Source of the DNA: Streptomyces xanthophaeus
GTDB lineage: Bacteria; Actinomycetota; Actinomycetes; Streptomycetales; Streptomycetaceae
DNA length: 64,000 bases
Assembly: GCF_000725805.1 (NCBI RefSeq)
Contig: NZ_JOFT01000046.1
Coordinates: 34,050-98,049 of the forward strand
Reading direction: 5' to 3'
Of the stretch, positions 35,745 through 44,273 are shown piece by piece. A program made the translations under genes and the position numbers. Position 1 is the stretch's first letter, and each line of letters starts with the position of its first letter. Below the pieces are notes generated by a model that saw nothing but the letters and a program-made list of their open reading frames with translations, made no database searches and was not told where the DNA came from.

Positions 35745-36746
35745 TCAGCTGTCGGGGAGGGCGTACAGGCCGCTCACGCGGGCGCCGCGCAGGCGCTTCG
35801 CGCGGATCGCCCTCATACCCGCGTGCAAGGCCGAGGTGCCCTCCCGGTAGCCGTCCTCGATCGGCAGGTAGTAGCAGACGTTGAAGTACGCGAACGGCGC
35901 CGGGCACGAGGGGTCGGTGCCCACGGCCCGCAGCCAGGTCGTGCCGCCGAAGTGGTAGTACAGCCCGAACGCGACCATCCGGCGGCCGTCGTGGACGGCC
36001 GCCACCCGGGCCCGGTCGCCCATGGCCCCGGCCTGGCGTTCCAGCAGGCCGGTCATCACGCGCTCGCTGTCCGCCGCGTGCCCGTGGGACTGCTGGAGGG
36101 CGGCCAGCAGCCGTCCCGCCTCGCGGAAGCAGTCGCCCAGCGGCAGCTGCCGTACGCGCAGCCCGGCGGAGCGGAACTCCAGGCGCTCGCGGCGCACGGC
36201 GAGCTGCCGCTTCCTGGGCAGCGAGGCGAGGTAGTCGTCGAATCCCGTGCCGGGCAGGGGGATCAGCGCGTCCTCCTCCACCGGCCGGGGCACGGCGGCG
36301 TACAGCGGTGCGAGCAGGGCGGCGGCCGGTTCCGTCAGGTACGGCCACCAGTGGGTGGTGCCGTGTTCCGCCGCGTACGACCGGGCCGCGTCCCGCAGCA
36401 GGGCCAGGCACGCGGCGCGGAGGCCGGCGGGCAGGGACGGGTCCGTCAGCGGGGTGCTGTGGTAGCCGCGCCGGGCGCCCGCCACCACTCGCGGCAGGGC
36501 GGCGCCGGGGGCCGGCTCCGGGGGGTCGTAGAAGGAGTTGGGTTCCGTGTGGACCAGGTAGAGCGGCGCGGCGGCGAGCAGGGTGCCGTCGTCGTCGCGG
36601 ACCAGGGCGTAGGCGGCCGTGGCGGTGGGATCGGCCTCCTCCCCGGCGAGCCAGAGGTGGGAGAGGTAGAGGCCGGCGGGCCGGGCGAGGCGGTCCCAGT
36701 CGGCGGCGGGGACCTGGGCGATGCCGGTGATGATGTCGGTCTTCAC
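35745..36746 (-). CDS. FemAB/BioF2-like GNAT acyltransferase
   Basis: A 333-residue protein related to the 'peptidogalycan biosynthesis' (FemAB-like) group of GNAT enzymes: GYHSTPLTDPSLPAGLRAAC, FDDYLASLPRKRQLAVRRER, a basic FemX-like helix, and the C-terminal FAYFNVCYYLPIEDGYREGT. Such enzymes transfer an acyl or aminoacyl group to an amine. Start GTG at 36746 overlaps the MFS stop (GTGA), making it the last gene of the ATP-grasp operon. Donor and acceptor are unknown; modifying a small peptide made by the ATP-grasp enzyme is the simplest hypothesis. Confidence 0.7.
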   Translation of the reverse strand: MKTDIITGIAQVPAADWDRLARPAGLYLSHLWLAGEEADPTATAAYALVRDDDGTLLAAAPLYLVHTEPNSFYDPPEPAPGAALPRVVAGARRGYHSTPLTDPSLPAGLRAACLALLRDAARSYAAEHGTTHWWPYLTEPAAALLAPLYAAVPRPVEEDALIPLPGTGFDDYLASLPRKRQLAVRRERLEFRSAGLRVRQLPLGDCFREAGRLLAALQQSHGHAADSERVMTGLLERQAGAMGDRARVAAVHDGRRMVAFGLYYHFGGTTWLRAVGTDPSCPAPFAYFNVCYYLPIEDGYREGTSALHAGMRAIRAKRLRGARVSGLYALPDS

Positions 36747-38164
36747 TGTGCCGTCCGTGGGGAGTCGGTCGGGGCTGCGGGCGGTGCGGGCGGTGCGGGC
36801 GGGACTGCGGGCGGGTCCGCGGCCGGGGTGCGGCCGGGATCGGGAGGCGTGGGCGTCCTGAGCGCCGGTACGGCCGCCAGCGCGAGCAGGCAGGCCGCGC
36901 ACTGCACGATCCACGGCCACAGCGCCCCCGCGTCGAGCAGCAGGGTGAACAGGGCGGGGGCGGTGATGCTGCCGAGGGCCCAGGACAGCTGGTAGAGGCT
37001 CTGCCGGCTGCCCCGCGCCGCACTGGGCGTGAGGGTCACGGACAGTTCGTTCATCGCGGGGGAGTAGAAGATCTCCGCGAGGCTGAACAGGACCATCGCC
37101 ACCAGGAGCGCGGGCCAGGCCGGGACGTCCGGTCCGTCCAGGGCCGGCGCCGCGAACACCGGCATGGAGAGGGCGAGGAGCGCGTACCCCAGGGCGACCG
37201 TGTGCCGCCGCTGGGCGGGTGCGACGTGCGCGGTGAGCGGGCTGGTGAGCAGGGACACCATCACCGTGTTCAGGACGAGCAGCAGGCTCGCCGTCCAGGC
37301 CGCCAGTCCCAGGACCACGGTGGCGTACAGGGCGATCAGCACCGACAGCATGGACTGGGCCAGCACGAAGGGCACGTTGCAGGCCACCAGCAGCAGGTAG
37401 GGGCCGATGCCGTCGCTGCCGGACCGGCGGGCTCGGGTGCGGGTGCGGGCAGGGGCGCGGGAGGCTTCGGCCCCGGCGCCCGGCCTGCGGCCGCGGGCGC
37501 GGTTGCCCTCCTTCGGGTTCGGGGCGGCAGGCCCGAGCGGCACCCTGGCGAAGCAGAGCGCCCCGAGCAGGTAGAGCGGCGCCGCCGTGGCCACCAGCCC
37601 GCCCAGAGCGTCCGTTCCGAACAGCCCGAGCGTCCCGGCGGCCAGACCGGCGCCCGCGCCGAGCCCGATGTTGCGCAGGCTGCCGGTGAACGCGAACCAG
37701 GCCCGCGCCTCCTCGGTGGCGGTGGCCCGCGTGATCAGGGTCCGCTGTGCGGTGTAGTACGCGTTGACGCCGGACTGGACCAGCAGGTAGGAGCAGGCGA
37801 TCTGCCACGGGCTGTGGGCCACGAGGAAGGACAGGAACCCGACGGCGCTCACCAGGTTGGCGGCCACCGTGACCCGCCGCGGACCCTGCCGGTCCATGGA
37901 CCGGCCGGTGAGGAACACCACGGGGAGCGCGGCGAGCTGCCCGATCGTGACGGCCGCCCCCACCGCCGAGACGGACAGGTCGCGGGCGGTGGTGAAGTAG
38001 AGCAGGCCCAGCGGGAGCAGCATGCCGCTGCCGAGGGAGTCGACCAGGTTGCCGGTGACGAACCGGCCGTGGCCGCGCAGGGACGGCAGGCCGAGGGCGC
38101 GCCGTACCCTGCCCGGCGCGGCGGCGGGAGCGGCGGAGTCGGTGGGGGAGGGGGAGGAGGTCAC
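36743..38164 (-). CDS. MFS transporter, product exporter of the ATP-grasp cluster
   Basis: A 473-residue transporter with about 12 hydrophobic segments (for example MLLPLGLLYFTTARDLSVSA and a motif-A-like LTGRSMDRQGPRRV) and a long, charged central loop (KEGNRARGRRPGAGAEASRA). The C-terminus is a Pro/Ala-rich tail. GTG at 38164 overlaps the stop of the tandem ATP-grasp gene (GTGA), and the stop overlaps the FemAB-like gene. Such coupling suggests that it exports the product of the cluster and gives self-resistance (inference). Confidence 0.82.
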   Translation of the reverse strand: MTSSPSPTDSAAPAAAPGRVRRALGLPSLRGHGRFVTGNLVDSLGSGMLLPLGLLYFTTARDLSVSAVGAAVTIGQLAALPVVFLTGRSMDRQGPRRVTVAANLVSAVGFLSFLVAHSPWQIACSYLLVQSGVNAYYTAQRTLITRATATEEARAWFAFTGSLRNIGLGAGAGLAAGTLGLFGTDALGGLVATAAPLYLLGALCFARVPLGPAAPNPKEGNRARGRRPGAGAEASRAPARTRTRARRSGSDGIGPYLLLVACNVPFVLAQSMLSVLIALYATVVLGLAAWTASLLLVLNTVMVSLLTSPLTAHVAPAQRRHTVALGYALLALSMPVFAAPALDGPDVPAWPALLVAMVLFSLAEIFYSPAMNELSVTLTPSAARGSRQSLYQLSWALGSITAPALFTLLLDAGALWPWIVQCAACLLALAAVPALRTPTPPDPGRTPAADPPAVPPAPPAPPAAPTDSPRTAQ

Positions 38165-40677
38165 GGCGTCAGCAGGTTCCGGATCTTCGCCAGGATCTCC
38201 TCCCGGGGGAAGCCGTGGGCCGCGTGCAGCTCCGTCAGGGCCTTCACGGTCGGCTGTTCCTCCCCTTCGGCGAGGGTGAGGACCACGATGTCGCCGTGAC
38301 CGGTGTCGTCGATGACCAGCTCGTGCGCGGTGACCACGTCGAGCCGCTCCCGCAGCTCCGTGCGCGCCGCGTCGGGCAGCCGCTCGGGCGAGAGGAACTC
38401 GATCGCCCAGCGCGTGCGGCCGGCCGCCGCGGCCGGAGCGGTACGCCCCAGGGCCAGGTCCGCGAGGGCTGCGAAGGTGTTGGTGCCGGAGGCCGCGCAG
38501 GACAGGGTCGTGGCGCCACCGATCCGCGGGTTCACCTCCAGCACCACGTAACGGGAACCCGTGTAGATCATGTCGACGTTGACCGAACCGAGCACGCCGA
38601 GCTCCTCGCACAGGGCGACCAGCTTGCGGGCGACCGGCTCGAAGGCGGCGTCGGCCTCCGGCCGCGGCCCGCACCAGCGCAAGTCGGCGAAGGTGAAGGC
38701 GGGTTCGGTGCCCGCCCGGCCGGTCCAGCACAGCGGCAGCACCCGGTAGCCACCGGGCCCGCCCACGACGTCCACGGAGCACAGGTCCCCGCTGACGCAT
38801 GCCTCGACGACCGCCGACACGGCCGGAGGGTCCGCCAGATAGGCGTCGAGCGCCGCAGGGTCCGGCAGGGCGCGGATGCCCATGCTGGTGGAGTCCCAGA
38901 TCGGCTTCGACAGCAACGGGTAGCCGATCCGCCGGGCCTCGGCGCGTACGGCGGCCGGGTACGCCGGAACGCCGAGCCCGCGCCCGGCCAGCAGGTCCGA
39001 ATCGGCCCGGAAACCGCGCGGCACGTCGAGCCCGGCACGGAGCAGCAGTTGCTTGGTCTCCCATTTGTCGACCAGCGCCAGCGTCGTCCCGAGCGGGGAC
39101 ACCACGGTGGGGATGCCCTGCGCGTCGAGGAGTTCCTTCACGGTGGCGTCCCGTACCGCGTTCTCGCAGGGCAGCGAGATGGACACGGCGGCGGTCGCAC
39201 CCCAGTCCGTCACCAGGGCCGCCAGTTCGGCCGGGGTGACGTCCGGGTCCACGCGCCGCCGGCCGCCCGGGAAGTCCTCGTCGCCCGCCTCGCCGTGGGT
39301 GTGGAAGAGCATGCTCTCCACGCCCTGTTCCGCCAGGGCGCGGACGGCCTGCTGCACGTAGGGATCGGCGCGCTGGATGGCGACGGACCGCAGGAACGCC
39401 AGCTTCTGCATCTGCTCGGTCACAGGTCGGTTCACTTTCAGACGGGTGCCACTGGCGGCCAGGTCGGCCAGTCGGCGGGCCTCGGCAGGGGACGCGGCGC
39501 GGGCCACGACGTGGCCGACGCGGCCCGACGAGTCGGACGGCTCCGGGACGGTGTCCCCGGGCCGGAGGTGGATCTCGCTGTGCGTACCGGGGACTTCGGG
39601 CACGAAGACCCCTTCCAGGACCCCGGCGTGCCCGGGCAGCAGGAAGCGGATCGCCGCCGCCCCGTCACGGGTGGGTACGACCTGCGGCGGCCGTCCGGTC
39701 ACCGCCATCAGGTAGGCCTCGGCCTCGCGGAGCCCGGTCGCCGCCTCGACGACCTCGCAGATGTTGTCCCCGGGCAGCCGTGCCCCGGTCTCGATGACCA
39801 CCGGACGGCCCGTACCGGGCGGGACCTTCAGCTCGGTGTGCGCGATCCCGTTGCGGACACCCACGGCCAGGGCGGCTCGGGCGGCGGTGTGCTGCACCGC
39901 CAGGGTCAGTTCCGGGGACAGCCCGGCGGGGCAGCTGTGCCCGGTCTCCACCCGGTAGCGGCCGTGCGTGGTGTCCTTGCGGACCACCGGCAGGGCGTAG
40001 GCGACGCCGTCGCACACCACCGTCTCCGCCGAGTACTCCTCGCCGGGTACGTAACTCTGCAGCAGGACCCGGGAGTCCAGGGGCAGACCGTGCGGCGTGG
40101 CCACCGTGTACCGGGTGGCGGCCGCGACCGCGGCGGCGAGCTCCCCGGGGCCCCCGATCACGCTCACACCCCAGGAACCGCCCTGCTCCGCCGGTTTGAC
40201 CACCAGCGGCCATCCGAGCTGCCCCGCCCCGGCCAGCCGCCACGCCTCCTCTGCGTCCGCGGCCACCCTCCCGCGCGGAGCCGGGACCCCGGCGGCCCGG
40301 AAGGCCTGTGCCATCGCGATCTTGTTGCGTGCCGCCCGGGCCCGCAGCGGGTCGTTGCCGGGTACGCCCAGCCGTGCGGCCAGCTCGGCGGCCAGCGGGG
40401 TGAGCAGCTCCCAGCAGGCCGCGACCGCCCCGATGCCGTGCTCGCGGCAGAAGGCCTCCATGTCGTCGACCGCACGGGCGGGGTCGGTCAGGTCCGTGAA
40501 GCAGACTCCGGCCAACGCCCGTGCCAGGCCGGGCGGGTAGGACGCGTGGACCGTCCGGTGCGTCGCGGCGTACAGGGACAGCCCCATCCGTTCGGCGGCC
40601 GCCACGAGGAACTGTCCGGCGTTCCCCATCGGCTCCACGACGAGGACGCCGGTACACGGTACTTCGCTGATGTTCAC
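38161..40677 (-). CDS. Tandem (double) ATP-grasp ligase
   Basis: About 838 residues with two complete ATP-grasp modules, as in CarB-like architecture but without other carbamoyl phosphate synthase features. Module 1 (about 1-400): GWPLVVKPAEQGGSWGVSVI and the metal site VVIETGARLPGDNI. Module 2 (about 480-838): YPLLSKPIWDSTSMGIRALP and YVVLEVNPRIGGATTLSC. ATP-grasp enzymes activate a carboxylate as acyl phosphate and couple it to an amine or thiol, so two successive ligations are plausible. Start is uncertain: GTG 40677 or TTG 40686 have no good ribosome site, while the strong AGGAGGA site belongs to an in-frame ATG at 40716 cut off by an amber codon (separate entry). First gene of a three-gene, overlapping operon. 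Confidence 0.82.
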   Translation of the reverse strand: MNISEVPCTGVLVVEPMGNAGQFLVAAAERMGLSLYAATHRTVHASYPPGLARALAGVCFTDLTDPARAVDDMEAFCREHGIGAVAACWELLTPLAAELAARLGVPGNDPLRARAARNKIAMAQAFRAAGVPAPRGRVAADAEEAWRLAGAGQLGWPLVVKPAEQGGSWGVSVIGGPGELAAAVAAATRYTVATPHGLPLDSRVLLQSYVPGEEYSAETVVCDGVAYALPVVRKDTTHGRYRVETGHSCPAGLSPELTLAVQHTAARAALAVGVRNGIAHTELKVPPGTGRPVVIETGARLPGDNICEVVEAATGLREAEAYLMAVTGRPPQVVPTRDGAAAIRFLLPGHAGVLEGVFVPEVPGTHSEIHLRPGDTVPEPSDSSGRVGHVVARAASPAEARRLADLAASGTRLKVNRPVTEQMQKLAFLRSVAIQRADPYVQQAVRALAEQGVESMLFHTHGEAGDEDFPGGRRRVDPDVTPAELAALVTDWGATAAVSISLPCENAVRDATVKELLDAQGIPTVVSPLGTTLALVDKWETKQLLLRAGLDVPRGFRADSDLLAGRGLGVPAYPAAVRAEARRIGYPLLSKPIWDSTSMGIRALPDPAALDAYLADPPAVSAVVEACVSGDLCSVDVVGGPGGYRVLPLCWTGRAGTEPAFTFADLRWCGPRPEADAAFEPVARKLVALCEELGVLGSVNVDMIYTGSRYVVLEVNPRIGGATTLSCAASGTNTFAALADLALGRTAPAAAAGRTRWAIEFLSPERLPDAARTELRERLDVVTAHELVIDDTGHGDIVVLTLAEGEEQPTVKALTELHAAHGFPREEILAKIRNLLTP

Positions 40678-40896
40678 GAGGCCCAACTAGAACGGGCCGC
40701 CCGCCGCACCGTCCATCGGGCTGTCCTCCTAAAACAACCCCCTGGTGGGGCCGGTGATTTGGTCAAAGATCCAGACAAAGGGCGCTGATCTGGCGGCCAG
40801 TTGGTGTGGACAGCCCATGGCATCAACAAAATGTTGCGTGCTCGAATGCCCGGGACGGTGACGACATCGGTACGGCCCCCGAACGGGAGATCGATC
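40678..40896. promoter_or_regulatory. Divergent promoter region of the ATP-grasp / radical SAM cluster
   Basis: This gap is noticeably richer in A/T than its surroundings (for example around 40730-40740, 40756-40780 and 40821-40835). Both gene sets must be transcribed outward from it. No -35/-10 pair or palindrome stands out clearly enough to assign. It also holds the mini-frame listed separately. Confidence 0.5.
40687..40716 (-). other. Nine-codon mini-frame with strong ribosome site, in frame with the ATP-grasp gene
   Basis: ATG at 40716 is preceded by AGGAGGA (40730-40724) at 7 bases, the best site in the region. It encodes MDGAAGGPF and stops at TAG (40687-40689). The next codon in the same frame is the TTG that opens the ATP-grasp frame. 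Three readings: an amber mutation near the N-terminus of the ligase, a translated leader feeding reinitiation, or a deliberate short peptide. Confidence 0.55.
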
Positions 40897-42345
40897 GTGA
40901 ACGACCTGCGCCACGACCTGCGCCACGAGCTCGCCGAATGCATAGACCAGGGCGTGATCCCGCCCTACCAGTACTCCTATCCGCCGCGCTCCACCTACCG
41001 CCCCCTGGCGGAAGGCGCCTGGAACACCCACGACATCTGGGCCGAGGACCTGGAGGCCTACCAGGTCCCCGAACTCAACCTCTACCTCCACGTGCCCTTC
41101 TGTCGCTACAAATGCGGCTTCTGCAACCTCTACACCGTCATCTCCACCGACGAGGACCTCTACGACGCGTACACCGACGCCCTCTGCACCCAGATCCGCG
41201 ACCACGCGGAGATCATCCAGGCCCGCCGGCTGCGCACCGTCTACATCGGCGGCGGCACCCCTGCCCTGCTGTCGACGCGTCACTTCGAGCAGATATTCCG
41301 CACCCTCGGCGAGGTCTACCCCAACTGGCGCTCCACGGTCGAGGAAGTGGCCGTCGAGGCCACCCCCGACTCGATCGTCGCCGACCCCGAGGGCTTCAGC
41401 AGACTCCTCGACCTGGGCCTGACCCGCGCCAACATCGGCATCCAGTCGCTCGAACCCAAGGAGATCCGCGAGGCCGGCCGCGGGCAGGCCGGCGAGGACG
41501 TCATCCGGCAGGCCATCGCCATCGTCCAGGAACGCGGACTGCCCGACCTCTCCACCGACCTGATCATGGGATTCGCCGGGCAGACGACGCAGACCTGGCG
41601 CCGCTCCGTCGACGAACTGGCCCGGCTCGGCCCCACCACCATCTCCACCTACTTCCTCACGGTCCGCCCCGACGCGTGGTTCTCCCGGACCGGCGCCTAC
41701 CAGTACATGTGGAAGCCGGAGCTGTACGAGCGCTACGACTACGCCCGGCAGGTCTTCACCGAGCACGGCTACGTCCAGGAAGGCTCCGTCCGCTACAAGA
41801 AGCCCGGCCGCGGCGGCTACGTGCAGAAGGTGCTCACCTTCCACGGCGTGCCCCTGCTCGGCCTCGGCGTCGGCGCCCGCTCCTACACCTCCGTCCTGGA
41901 CTACATGACCGGCAGCGTCAAGCCGTCCCTGTCCGAGGTCTCCGACTACATCACCAAGGCCCGGGAGCACCGGCTGACGCCCACCACGGGATTCGTGCTC
42001 ACGCCGGAGGAGATCGTCCGCAAGCGGCTGGTCCTGGACACCTTCGACCTCGACCTGCGCGAGCTGGACCGCTTCGGCCTCGACGCCATCGCGGGCGAGG
42101 TGGACGCGGTGCTCGACGCCGCCGAGGCCAACGGCCTGATCCACCGGGTCGGGCCGCGCCGCGTCCAGCTCACCCCCAAGGGCTTCAAGTACCGCGACAT
42201 CCTCTCCTGGATGTTCTACTCCGACCACGTCAAGGGCCTCGACCGCGAGTACTACGAGGGCCTCCACCACGCCAACGCGCGCGCCCGCAAGAACATGGGC
42301 ACCCCGGTCCGCATCACCGGCATCACGAACCGGGAGAGCGCGTGA
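40897..42345 (+). CDS. HemW/HemN-like radical SAM protein
   Basis: A 482-residue radical SAM enzyme of the coproporphyrinogen-oxidase-like (class C / HemW-type) group. The cluster motif is HVPFCRYKCGFCN (CxxxCxxC with the extra aromatic), followed by VYIGGGTPALLS, a SAM-binding VEATPDSI, and NIGIQSLEPKEIREAGRGQA. The C-terminus has the HemN_C winged-helix region (FDLDLRELDRFGLDAI ... VQLTPKGFKYRDILSWMF). GTG at 40897 has GGGAGA 7 bases upstream. The true haem-pathway enzymes are usually not found with ATP-grasp and DUF1152 genes, so this is probably a biosynthetic radical methylase or oxidase (inference). Stop overlaps the next start (GTGA). Confidence 0.8.
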   Translation: MNDLRHDLRHELAECIDQGVIPPYQYSYPPRSTYRPLAEGAWNTHDIWAEDLEAYQVPELNLYLHVPFCRYKCGFCNLYTVISTDEDLYDAYTDALCTQIRDHAEIIQARRLRTVYIGGGTPALLSTRHFEQIFRTLGEVYPNWRSTVEEVAVEATPDSIVADPEGFSRLLDLGLTRANIGIQSLEPKEIREAGRGQAGEDVIRQAIAIVQERGLPDLSTDLIMGFAGQTTQTWRRSVDELARLGPTTISTYFLTVRPDAWFSRTGAYQYMWKPELYERYDYARQVFTEHGYVQEGSVRYKKPGRGGYVQKVLTFHGVPLLGLGVGARSYTSVLDYMTGSVKPSLSEVSDYITKAREHRLTPTTGFVLTPEEIVRKRLVLDTFDLDLRELDRFGLDAIAGEVDAVLDAAEANGLIHRVGPRRVQLTPKGFKYRDILSWMFYSDHVKGLDREYYEGLHHANARARKNMGTPVRITGITNRESA

Positions 42346-43496
42346 CGGACCGCACCACGGACCCGCACGAGGCCGTGGACCTGTACCTCGCGGCAGGCGG
42401 CGGCGGGGACCCGGTCGGTACGACGATCACCGCCGCGGCCCTCGCCGGGGCCACGGCCCGCACCCCCGGTACGCCCGGACCCCGCACCCCCGGTACGCCC
42501 GGAGCCCGCACCCTCGTCGCGACCTACGCCTGGGAGCGCCCGGAGGTCGACCCGACGCCCGGCCCCCTCGGTGCAGCCCACTTCACCGGCCCGGCTCCCG
42601 AGGACCGGGCGTACGGGGGCACGCTCCTGCTGACCCCGGAATCACGGCCCGTCCCGCCCGCCGGGTCCACCCTGCCTCGGCTGGCCGCAGACCTCCCCGC
42701 CCGGCTGCTGCTCCTGGACCCCTGCCAGGGCCTCGCGGCCATGGCCGCCCAGATCCGCCGACTGGCCGACGCCGTCGGCGCGCGCCACGTCCGGATCGTC
42801 GACATGGGCGGCGACATCCTCGCGCACGGAGACGAGGACACCCTGTGCAGCCCCCTGGTGGACGCGCTGGCGGTCGCCGCCTGCACCCTGGCGGACGTCG
42901 ACGCCACGGTGTACGTCGCCGGCCCGGGCACCGACGGGGAGATCCCCCAGCACGTGCTCCTGGACCGGCTCGCCGACGCCCGTCACCACACCCCGACCGC
43001 CCGGGACGCGGACACCGCCGCCACGGCCCTGGCCTGGCACCCCTCCGAGGCGTCGGCGCTCTTCGCCGCCGCCGTGCACGGCGCACGCGGCACGGTCCGC
43101 ACGGCGGACCGGCTCATCCCGCTCACCGATGCCTCCGCCCGCGTCTACGCACTGGGGCTGGACGAGGCACTGGCCCTCAACACGGTGGCCCGGCACCTCC
43201 TCGACGCCCGCCCGGACACCTTGGACGAGGCCGCCGACCTGTCGGCCCGACTGACGGGCATCCACGAGCTGGAACGCGAGCGCCGCGCACCCGCGGACCC
43301 GCCCGGGCTCCCCGTCGCGTCACCCGGACCGCGGCACACCGCCGAGGAGGCCATGGCCCTGATCCGCGAGCGGGCCCCGGAGGCCGCACACGCCACCTAC
43401 CGGTTCGCGGCCCGCACCCTGGGCCTGGACTGGCACCACATCCCCGCCCTGCGCACCCTGCTGGACGCCGACGGCCCGCTGCTCACCCTGAGCTGA
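42342..43496 (+). CDS. DUF1152 family protein of unknown function
   Basis: A 384-residue protein. The N-terminal LYLAAGGGGDPVGTTITAAA, the YAWERPEVDPTPGPLG segment and VRIVDMGGDILAHGDEDTLC followed by SPLVDALAVAA match the DUF1152 family, whose GGGGD/GGD motifs suggest nucleotide or cofactor binding; no reaction is known. GTG at 42342 overlaps the radical SAM stop, so both are coupled. An in-frame 21-base duplication (two TPGTPG copies around residues 40-56, bases 42461-42505) inserts a Pro/Gly loop after the first strand-helix. It ends 28 bases before a long terminator hairpin. Confidence 0.7.
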   Translation: MTDRTTDPHEAVDLYLAAGGGGDPVGTTITAAALAGATARTPGTPGPRTPGTPGARTLVATYAWERPEVDPTPGPLGAAHFTGPAPEDRAYGGTLLLTPESRPVPPAGSTLPRLAADLPARLLLLDPCQGLAAMAAQIRRLADAVGARHVRIVDMGGDILAHGDEDTLCSPLVDALAVAACTLADVDATVYVAGPGTDGEIPQHVLLDRLADARHHTPTARDADTAATALAWHPSEASALFAAAVHGARGTVRTADRLIPLTDASARVYALGLDEALALNTVARHLLDARPDTLDEAADLSARLTGIHELERERRAPADPPGLPVASPGPRHTAEEAMALIRERAPEAAHATYRFAARTLGLDWHHIPALRTLLDADGPLLTLS

Positions 43497-43523
43497 CCGG
43501 GCCGCCGACGCGACGCCGGCGGA

Positions 43524-43568
43524 CGTGCCCGGTCCCGGAGGCCGCCCAGGCTTCCGGGGCCGGGCACG
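43524..43568. terminator. Bidirectional terminator, 20-bp stem
   Basis: Bases 43524-43543 pair with 43549-43568 over 20 positions (two as G-U) around a 5-base loop. It lies between the DUF1152 gene (plus) and the DJ-1 family gene (minus) and marks the right border of the ATP-grasp cluster. Confidence 0.75.
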
Positions 43569-43593
43569 CGGCTGCCGGCCGGGGGCCGCGCCG

Positions 43594-44160
43594 TCAGGAC
43601 ACCGGGGCCTTGCCGCGCAGCACGGTCAGGAACTCCCGCATCCACCGCGAGTGGTCGGGCCAGGCCCGAGCCGAGACGAGCGTGCCGTCGACGACGGTCT
43701 CGGAGTCCTCGAACTGAGCCCCGGCCGCCTTCATGTCCAGCTCCAGCGCCGGGTACGCGGTCACCCGGCGGCCGGTCAGGCCACCGGCCGCAGCCGTGAT
43801 CAGCGGCCCGTGGCAGATCTGCGCGATCGGCTTGTCCGAGTCGGCGAAGGCGGCCAGGATCCGCCGCACCTCGGGGTCGTTGCGCAGGTACTCCGGCGCC
43901 CGCCCGCCGGGCACCACCAGGGCCACGTACTCCTGCGGGTCCACATCGGCGAAGGCCACGTCGGCGGGCCAGGTGTAGCCGGGCTTCTCGGTGTAGGTGT
44001 CGAAGCCGTCCTCGAAGTCGTGGACCACGAAGCGGAGCTTCTTCACCGCCGGGGCCGCGATGTGCACCTCGTACCCCTCCTCCCGCAGGCGCTGGTAGGG
44101 GTACAGGACCTCCAGTGACTCCGCCGCGTCTCCGGTCACGATGAGGATCCTCGCTGCCAT
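43594..44160 (-). CDS. DJ-1/PfpI family protein
   Basis: A 188-residue class I glutamine-amidotransferase-like protein. The nucleophile elbow AQICHGP (C116, H117) and the ALVVPGGRAPEYL segment are typical of the PfpI/DJ-1 group, which includes glyoxalase III or deglycase-type stress proteins and chaperones. ATG at 44160. Monocistronic, 97 bases from the convergent DUF1152 gene. No partner points to a specific substrate. Confidence 0.84.
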   Translation of the reverse strand: MAARILIVTGDAAESLEVLYPYQRLREEGYEVHIAAPAVKKLRFVVHDFEDGFDTYTEKPGYTWPADVAFADVDPQEYVALVVPGGRAPEYLRNDPEVRRILAAFADSDKPIAQICHGPLITAAAGGLTGRRVTAYPALELDMKAAGAQFEDSETVVDGTLVSARAWPDHSRWMREFLTVLRGKAPVS

Positions 44161-44273
44161 GGGCCACTCCCGTCGGGGCTGTGCACGGACGGCTCCCTTG
44201 CCCGGGAGCCACCGCTACCCTGCCCGCGGAGCGCGGGCGGCACACACCGGTTGCGCCGCCCCGGGCCGGGGCC

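Noticed and set aside
38161..40677. Carbamoyl phosphate synthase large subunit
   Set aside because: Although it has two ATP-grasp modules, it is too short, lacks the MGS-like domain, and its neighbours are not pyrimidine or arginine genes.
40897..42345. Haem-pathway coproporphyrinogen oxidase
   Set aside because: Motifs fit the wider HemW-like group, but it is coupled to a DUF1152 gene and divergent from an ATP-grasp operon, not near haem or chaperone genes.
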